A stretch of 25,013 bases of DNA from Entrophospora sp. SA101 (Eukaryota; Glomeromycota; Glomeromycetes; Entrophosporales; Entrophosporaceae): the NCBI GenBank assembly GCA_958430865.1, contig CAUDNR010004309.1:7097-32109 (forward strand). Reading direction: 5' to 3'. Below the pieces are notes generated by a model. The model was given only the letters and a program-made list of their open reading frames with translations. It did not search any database and was not told the DNA's origin. This document shows positions 18,455 through 25,013 of the stretch, one piece after another; the stretch's first letter is position 1; each line of letters starts with the position of its first letter. Position numbers and translations under genes: made by a program.

Positions 18455-20097
18455 TTTATAATAGACAAATAATGACATAATGACATATAGATTAATGAAG
18501 ATAGATATTGGATTTATTCATTAAAAAAATATTTAGAAACATAATTATGAAGAATATAAGATGTTAGAATTAAATCAATAGAGCAAAAAAAAAATTTTTC
18601 GTAACAAAATTAGAAAAAAATGACACTTGTTTGGAGAGAATGTATATGAGAGAGAGAAAAAAGGAAGGATTAATTAATGATTGTAATTTCCCCTTGTATT
18701 TTTTATTTTATTTTATTTGGGTGGGTTTTTTGTTGATAATAATAATATTATTATTAGGACGATAGTTGTGTTATGGTTTTAGTAAGAATGAAAAAACATT
18801 CTGAAAAAACTTTTCTTTATTTTTCTTGGAAATTTGTATATTTTTTTTTTATTATAGAGACAATTTTGGACAATTTACTTTTTAATATATACATTCAAAT
18901 TTTTTTTTAATTTTGGATGTAATGGACAATTTATTTTTTTCTTTTGTTTTGTTGCCCATCCACTTTACTTTTTTCATTTCGCCATCATTTTTACCATTAT
19001 CTTTGCGATTAGATTATGATTTATTCCACATTCGCAAACTCGTGCATTCACATGCATCATTTAGAATCTTTACTATAGATTCTATATTCACATTCTTTTT
19101 CAATTTATCCCGTTAATTATCATCTAATCACTTTTATCCAATTAATTTACTTGAATTAATCATCAAAACTCCTTGTAAATTCACACCCCCTTTAATTTTT
19201 ACCTTATTTATATATATACACAATAATAATAATTTCTTTATTTCTTATTTGTGTATGATATTTATTTATTTCTTCGTATTAATCCATTAATTGGTTAATT
19301 TAGGATGTTAAATTTTAAATAAAACATTGTTGTAAAGTTTCGAAAGATGGTGCCGCGTGACTTATAATGATTTTGTACGCCTAATATATAAATTGAGAAT
19401 AAAAAATTATTAAAAGGCAGTGTCGTTGGGTACTATCTTTCGGTACTTTGTGCGTATATTAACAGGATGTTTATTAAGATAAAATTGTGTTTGGTTTCTT
19501 TATTTTATAAAAATATGTTACTATGAAAAGTAACCCTATTTATTGTATGTCTTCCGAAATTACTGTATGTCATACAATAGATGCATTATAAAATTTACCA
19601 GTAGCTTAAATTCATGAAAGCGTTCATTACCAATTTCTTGGACTTTTTTTACTCAAAATAAAAATGTCGAAATTTCATAATGTTATCCAACTTCTTAAAA
19701 TAACCTAGTAATCTAAGCTAGCATCAAAATATTGAAAGTCTTTTTCACCTTCATAACAGTGAGTTTTATCCAATTCTGTAACATTGGATTTTCCCCACAA
19801 CATCTACAATGTGATTCCCACAACCTACGCTTGTCTTTCGAATAATAGTTTTTTAATCAATTCAAACTGCTATTCACATTAAAATTTTGTGCGCTTGGTA
19901 ATCATGAAATTTAATTCAATGCTTTCGAATTATTAATTACATTCGCTTTCTCTATAACGGATCATTTGGCTTAGTATTAGTATTAGTAGTGAGTAGTAGT
20001 AGTATTAATAGTACTAATAATAGTAATCGGGGATTTTCCGTTATTATTATAGAACTTTTGTTATCAGACATTTTGATGAAGATGAATATTAAACGAT
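18455..20097. other. Intergenic, Ase1 3' UTR and AT-rich spacer
   Basis: I see no gene. It contains the Ase1 3' end, long T runs (about 18700-18960) and a TAG/TAT-rich simple stretch near 19968-20030. The only longer ORF (18913-19116) is T-rich low complexity. The spacer separates the convergent Ase1 gene (+) and kinase copy II (-). Confidence 0.5.
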
Positions 20098-20530
20098 AAA
20101 GTTGCATTTTGAAACAAACGAGTAGCATAAATATCTATAATATAAACGTTTATGTAGAATCCGTTTTCACAATAGAGACTTTCCTTATGATGTTTACCAT
20201 TTTTTAGTGTTGAACGTGTGTTTATATCTTTTAATAAGTAAAATTTATAAATTTAGGTAGTTGCAATTTTACAATTTTACGAATTAGTCTTAATTGATAT
20301 GGTTGAAGATTGCTAAAACAAATAAAGCAAGCAAACACCATTTAAATCAAACAATGAATGAATAAAGAAAGCAATAATTATCATTCACCATAACAAAAAA
20401 CACCAGATATCCTATCTAATCAATAGTAATATTTTTATTTTAAAAAATTTATCCATACACTAAATAAATAATATTGATATTTGAAAAAAAAACTACCTTC
20501 CATTTTTGTCTATATGATTTATTTATTTGT

Positions 20531-23065
20531 TTAATTTGTTTGGTTTGTTTGGTTTGTTTGGTTTATTTGATTTATTTGATTTGTTTGGTTTGTTTGATTT
20601 GTTTGATTAGATTGATTTATTTGATTTATTATATTTGTTGCATTCTGACTAAATTGTTCATTATGATTTTGAAAAGCTACACATTTAAGATAATCTATGG
20701 CTTGATCATGATCCTTTTCGTAACCATGGGTTCCTTCAAAATAGTAAACACCTAAGAAGTGCAAAGCAACCTCATATCCATTTTCAGCTGCCAATTGTAA
20801 ATATTTCTTAAATTCTTTAAGGTTTGCTACTTTATCTTTTTCGTAAATGAGGGATGCATAATTATATTGAGCCTTGGCTATACCATTGTCAGCTGCAATT
20901 TTATACAATTCAATTGCCTTTTCTTTGTCTTCTTGACTGGCTTTGCCTGTTTCTTCACCATGTTGTAAATAGTATGCTTTCCAATAAATTGCATTATAAT
21001 TATTAAGTTCAGCATTTTCACAAAAACATTTCCATGCCAATTGATATTTTCCTCCTTTATAAGCTTTCACTCCTTCATCTAATGGTATGGGAGATTCAAA
21101 TAAAGTTTTTTTAACAACTTTAAAATCTGAGTCCTTATCAATGTTATGATGTTGAATTTTGTCATTTGAAACTTCATCTTTAGCAATAAATTTAGCTACA
21201 TATTTAGTATTTTCAAAACATTTCCATGATTCTGCCAATTCATTTTTTATTTCATCAAAAGATGGACGATTATGGGGTGAATGTTCCCAGGCTAACAATG
21301 AACAATAATTATAAATTATTAAAATGTTTATTGATGTAATGATTATTACTTTTGTTATCATTTACCTTTATTAATAATTTGAATTAAAACTTGCTGAATT
21401 TCAACATTGTGCACTCCAATTTTTATAGTTTCTCTTTGACCACTTTTGACATGTTCACCAATACTAATTGCATTCATTTCTTTATATGGAATTTGTTGAT
21501 AAGTAAGCTCCCAAAGAAACATTCCAAAGCTGAATGAATGGACAAATTAATAATTAGTTAATGAAATTTTATTTAAAATCAAATCATTTCTGTTCATGTT
21601 TACCTAAACATTTCACAATCAAGATTATAAAGTTGAGTTCCTGATTCTATTTTTTCAGGAGCCAACCAAGGAATATAGTCATTTAAATTTGAAATTCTTG
21701 AAGTTTCACCAGATAGATTACGACTAAGTTCAAAATTTGAAACTTTTGCATTTCCATCCTCATCAATCTAAAAAGAGTACATGTTGGTTAATGTGTGCTA
21801 ATGATGTTTTACAAAAAAAAATATAAAACCTACTAATATATTTTCACATTTAACATCATGATGTAAAATTTCACCATTATGCATAAAAAAAAGTCCTCTA
21901 ATGACATCATATGAAATCTTTAATTTTGTAACCCAGTCAATGTAATGAGTATTGTACAAATCTTTTAAATTGCCCTTTTCAGCCCAGCCAAATATCAAAG
22001 CATTATGAGAATTTACATTGGAGATACCATAAAATTTAATGATATATTTACATTGAATAGCATTTAGTATTGCAAGTTTTGCTTGAAATTTTTTTGATTC
22101 AGAGGTATCATCATCATCCTTTGGATAATTTAAAATAGTTTTACATGCCACCTCAACTGTTTTTCTAAGCATTTTTTTAGCAACCCTCTTATTTGCACCT
22201 CTTACATCTGTATCCTTTCTGTAACTTAATTCTACATCATATATCCTTGGGATCAATTTTTGCCAATTTTATTATAGGATTAAGTTCCAAATTGTCAGAT
22301 AACACACATTGATTTAATTTTTTTATTAAAACTGATCCATTATTCTGCATTGTTGTTTCCAAATTCTAAACAGAATATTTAGATATATATATATAAATAT
22401 TTTTCAATGCATTTATAAAAAAATAAAAACAATTGATATCATTTACTTTATACCTCAAATTTTTCATATATTTTAGCAAAATATTTCTCCATGTTATTGC
22501 CTTGTTGTTTCATTGTATGATAACTGGAAAGAATCACATTGAATTGTAAATCTGCACATGCTCCTTCTAAATGTTTAACATGATCATCATAGCACTTTTT
22601 AATGTGGTCAGCATTAAAAAATTTTTTAAATCCTCCATAACTTGAAATATGTTTAATAAAATGTTTAATATTTTTCAAAACAGCTTCAAGCCTATTAAAT
22701 GCTTTAAAATAACTTTCTTTACGGAAATTTTCTTCATTTGCTTCTTTTTCTCTTTCCATTTGTTTAATGGCTACATGTGCCAATTCAACTCTATGAATTA
22801 ATGCTATAGAAATTGTCTTATTTTCTTTAATAGTATCATAAAGTCTTATAATTGTTTCACATAAATCACAGATTGTTTTAAGTATTGGTACATAATTTGT
22901 AAAGGCATCTCCTGTGGACAGTGCAAACAGGGAAACATTTTTTATTGTGTCCATTGTTGTAATATTATCATCTTTATCATCAATACATCTTTTTTTCGGC
23001 TTTCCATTTGTTATCATGTCTGTCATTTTAGTTGAAGGATCAATATTTCTTTTTTTATTTGACAT
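20531..23065 (-). CDS. MLKL-like helical domain - pseudokinase - Sel1 repeat protein, copy II (2-bp deletion in exon 2)
   Basis: Exons on the minus strand: 23065-22454, 22365-21834, 21767-21604, 21529-21366 and 21291-20531, with the same GT-AG sites as copy I. The helical domain, VACK lysine, FQAK, HHDVKCEN, NFE and APE motifs and Sel1 repeats all match copy I, so kinase activity is again unlikely. Differences: the first 20 residues ('MSNKKRNIDPSTKMTDMIT') are unrelated to those of copy I; an extra Asp lies in exon 2 (DDDDT); and the C-terminus ends in about 27 residues of NQT/NQI repeats where copy I ends NQINKIRG. A 2-bp deletion near 22241-22246 breaks exon 2 where copy I reads 'DPRNIDDVKLS'. 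The copy I stop is absent here (AAA). Expression cannot be judged. Confidence 0.7.
20534..20626 (-). repeat. 9-bp coding repeat giving an Asn/Gln-rich tail
   Basis: On the minus strand, aaccaaaca-type 9-mers (with aatcaaata variants) repeat about nine times, encoding N-Q-T or N-Q-I. The repeat forms the last residues of copy II and is absent from copy I, which has only one NQI unit there. It is therefore an expansion after duplication. Confidence 0.85.
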
Positions 23066-23240
23066 TTTGAGAACTAAATTTTTATTCTTGTATTGTAAAA
23101 AAAATGTTTAAGAATAGTAATTGTAAGAATATGAAAAAAAAAGTTTTTTTAAGAACTGTATTAAAGGAATCTAAAATGGTTCATTTAGTATTATTATAAT
23201 TAGTATTAGTGACAGGTCTTGCGGAAAAAAAACTCCGGAA
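23066..23240 (-). promoter_or_regulatory. Conserved 5' flank of kinase copy II
   Basis: The complement carries the same ordered blocks as 12191-12332 (see that entry), including ggagtttttttccgcaagac, then attct taca attactattctta-like sequence next to the start codon. This is a likely promoter and leader. No TATA element can be singled out in such AT-rich DNA. Confidence 0.45.
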
Positions 23241-23256
23241 AAAAAAGTATAATAAT

Positions 23257-23260
<4 letters not shown>

Positions 23261-23336
<76 letters not shown>
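23261..23336. repeat. AAT microsatellite
   Basis: A nearly pure (AAT)n run of about 25 units lies directly upstream of the conserved flank of kinase copy II. A minus-strand poly-Leu ORF across it is an artefact. Confidence 0.95.
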
Positions 23337-23340
<4 letters not shown>

Positions 23341-23460
23341 TAATAATATATTTGCAAGGATATTTTTATAAATATGAAAAAATTAATTGACATAAGATTT
23401 ATCATAGAATCCAAATAAATGAATTCCATTTAACAAATTTATTATTTACCCGAAGATCGC

Positions 23461-23505
<45 letters not shown>

Positions 23506-23506
23506 T
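23461..23506. repeat. ATC microsatellite
   Basis: Pure (CAT)n of about 15 units, preceded by gaagatcgc and followed by tatcgtcatcatt. Confidence 0.95.
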
Positions 23507-24722
23507 ATCGTCATCATTATATTAATATTAATATATATATCAAATTAAATACCCGAACTAATCATTGTTGTTTCATGTGGTAGATCAGGCTCCCCGGATA
23601 ATTGTTATTGAAGTAGGAAAATCTAATTATAATAGTAATTTAAAACTGTATTTCCTTTATGGAAAAGATATTTGTGATGTTACGCGAAATTTTCTGAAAT
23701 TGAGTTATTGTATGAAAATATCTGGGGCTTAGTAGATCCGTAACACACGATATTCTTGGTATTAGTATTAAAAACTTCACTATTACTATATTAATATTAA
23801 TATATAAGAAAAGATTTTCTTTTATGAATCAGCCGGTACTAATATAATTGTATTCATTACAACTATAACGTTAATTATTATAGGAATAAAAATAAACAAA
23901 TGATTACCCCTATATCTATCTACTTCTCATGTAAAAAATCAATGAATTTTATTATATTTAATAAATCGTGATAGTAAATAGTAGGGTTTTAATAATAATA
24001 TATAATAATAATAATAGAATTCATTTTTCCTTGGCGTCTTTTATCCTTTTATTTCAATACAATCAATTTCATTCTTAATTTTTACATCATGCCAGTCAGG
24101 TAGGTATTTAAAACACTTGTATGTAAATTTTGAATTGAAGTTTTAGTTTTCTTTGTTGAGACAAGGATTATCTATATTTAATTATATTATTATAAATTTA
24201 TTATATATATATATATATATATTGCATTCAATAATAATTGCATTTTTCATCAACTCATCAACAAATAAAGGTCACCTGTGAGTTTTTATTATAAAGGCAG
24301 TTAAATGTGGTGCCATTTTTGTTATTGGCATTGGCTTCAATAACTGTGAAATTATTTGTTTATTTGGTGCTAACGATTGAATCAATCACATAAACAGTAC
24401 TGTAGTAAATTTAAATGGTATTGTTTTAAAGAATTTATTTGAAATAATGTTATCAATTATACTTTAAAAATTTCTTTATTTCTTTTTTTGATAAAAATAA
24501 ATTTAATCATTCGTTTATAATTCGAATAGATTTTATTCACAATCGCAACTGCGGAACAATTTTTTGCCATAACTATTATTATTATAGTTTGGTAAAATAT
24601 GTAAAAACGGAGTCGTCATAAAAAATTTTTAGAACTGACGTGATAAAATCATGCTTTCTGTTTCAGGATTTTTTCAGGGGGGCACAAAATTTTTATGGTA
24701 ATTCTCTAGAATATCGCATTTT
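23507..24722. other. Intergenic, AT-rich, no gene recognised
   Basis: I see no supportable gene or RNA. A TA microsatellite lies at about 24201-24222. The stretch separates kinase copy II from the P450 fragment; both are on the minus strand. Confidence 0.5.
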
Positions 24723-25013
24723 TTATTTGTCGTTATCAAAAAAATAACACTGGCGAAAAATCTTTCGGTCCCACTCCATCATATTAATAATTATTTCACC
24801 ATTTCGTTGATCCAAATCCTTCCAATATTCTTCCATTTCCTAAAATAATGATTGATTGATCTTGACACTTTGTTTGGCAAAACTTGACGCCGAGATGGCT
24901 TTTGAGAAAAATTTTCGGTTATAACTCCATTTATTGTAATCACCATTGAATAATATACCTTTAGAAGTCATGTCCAACACATCTAATCCTTTGTTTGGAG
25001 TTGTACGATGATT
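24723..25013 (-). pseudogene. Cytochrome P450 fragment with in-frame stop, running off the window
   Basis: From the window edge the minus strand reads 'NHRTTPNKGLDVLDMTSKG', 'ILFNGDYNKWSYNRKFFSK', 'AISASSFAKQSVKINQSLF', then TAG at 24840-24842, then 'EMEEYWKDLDQRNGEIIIN'. Frame ends at TAA 24723-24725. The WxxxR motif (WSYNR) marks P450 helix C, where the Trp and Arg contact heme propionates. The layout fits the expanded P450 families of Rhizophagus. The heme-Cys region would lie further along the gene but is not found in the following 300 bp. The TAG sits inside continuous homology, so it is a nonsense change and not an intron end. The last 20 codons before the TAA also look eroded. The 5' part is outside the window. 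Confidence 0.6.

Larger units (their letters stand above)
20098..23065 (-). repeat. Segmental duplication, copy II (kinase-Sel1 gene plus 3' flank)
   Basis: Same-orientation match to 9040-11863. The 3' flank (20098-20530) is diverged and carries extra sequence of about 75-90 bp near 20155-20245. The centre is near-identical at offset 11205. The exon 2 start, intron 1 and the first 20 codons are diverged. Confidence 0.85.

Noticed and set aside
18913..19116. Plus-strand ORF of 67 codons with Phe-rich translation
   Set aside because: T-rich DNA after Ase1; composition is not protein-like.
23181..23429. Minus-strand poly-Leu ORF
   Set aside because: It is the AAT microsatellite read in one frame, with no other coding signal.
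1..25013. tRNA, rRNA or other structured RNA genes
   Set aside because: No tRNA A/B box pairs or rRNA-like segments were recognised by eye in either strand; a covariance search was not possible.

Overview
ORGANISM. The window looks like nuclear DNA of an arbuscular mycorrhizal fungus of the Rhizophagus type (Glomeromycotina). It is very AT-rich, with long A/T runs, AAT/ATC/GAT microsatellites and short GT-AG introns of about 65-140 bp. It carries expanded fungal families known to be multiplied in these genomes: kinase proteins ending in Sel1 repeats, a multi-copy family of unknown function, and a divergent cytochrome P450. The species call is an inference from family memory; no search was run. 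A 10-N assembly gap lies at 11870-11879.

LAYOUT. (1) 109-1800 (-) is a decayed member of a multi-copy unknown-function family, with four intron borders still recognisable but several in-frame stops. (2) 2927-7153 is a tandem duplication of a 2.1 kb unit. Each unit holds a broken gene of another multi-copy family, a degenerate array of splice-donor modules, and a 184-bp hAT-like MITE. A third, much older relic lies at 7291-7400. (3) 8568-8750 (+) is the eroded C-terminal tail of a kinase. (4) 9395-11863 (-) is copy I of a five-exon gene encoding an MLKL-like helical N-terminus, a degenerate kinase domain and Sel1 repeats. (5) After the gap, 12333-12719 (+) holds a third, truncated 5' copy of that gene, fused to the C-terminal end of an unrelated Gln/Asn-rich gene (12661-13135). 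(6) 14590-18454 (+) is the one clearly intact gene: a ten-exon MAP65/PRC1/Ase1 microtubule bundler of 960 aa with a 430-residue disordered tail. (7) 20531-23065 (-) is copy II of the kinase-Sel1 gene, near-identical to copy I over its centre. (8) 24723-25013 (-) is part of a P450 with an in-frame stop.

HOW IT FITS TOGETHER. Ase1 is a housekeeping gene in single copy, flanked by two same-strand copies of the kinase-Sel1 gene about 11.2 kb apart. The surrounding DNA is repeat-driven accessory sequence with tandem duplication, apparent gene conversion, truncation and fusion. The most interesting biology is the kinase-Sel1 family. Its N-terminal helical region resembles the membrane-active four-helix bundle of MLKL. 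Its kinase domain lacks the canonical alpha-C Glu, HRD Arg and DFG Asp/Gly (the motif here is NFE; human MLKL has GFE). This suggests a pseudokinase switch, possibly linked to regulated cell death or allorecognition. That function is inference. As read here, both long copies also carry an interruption in exon 2.
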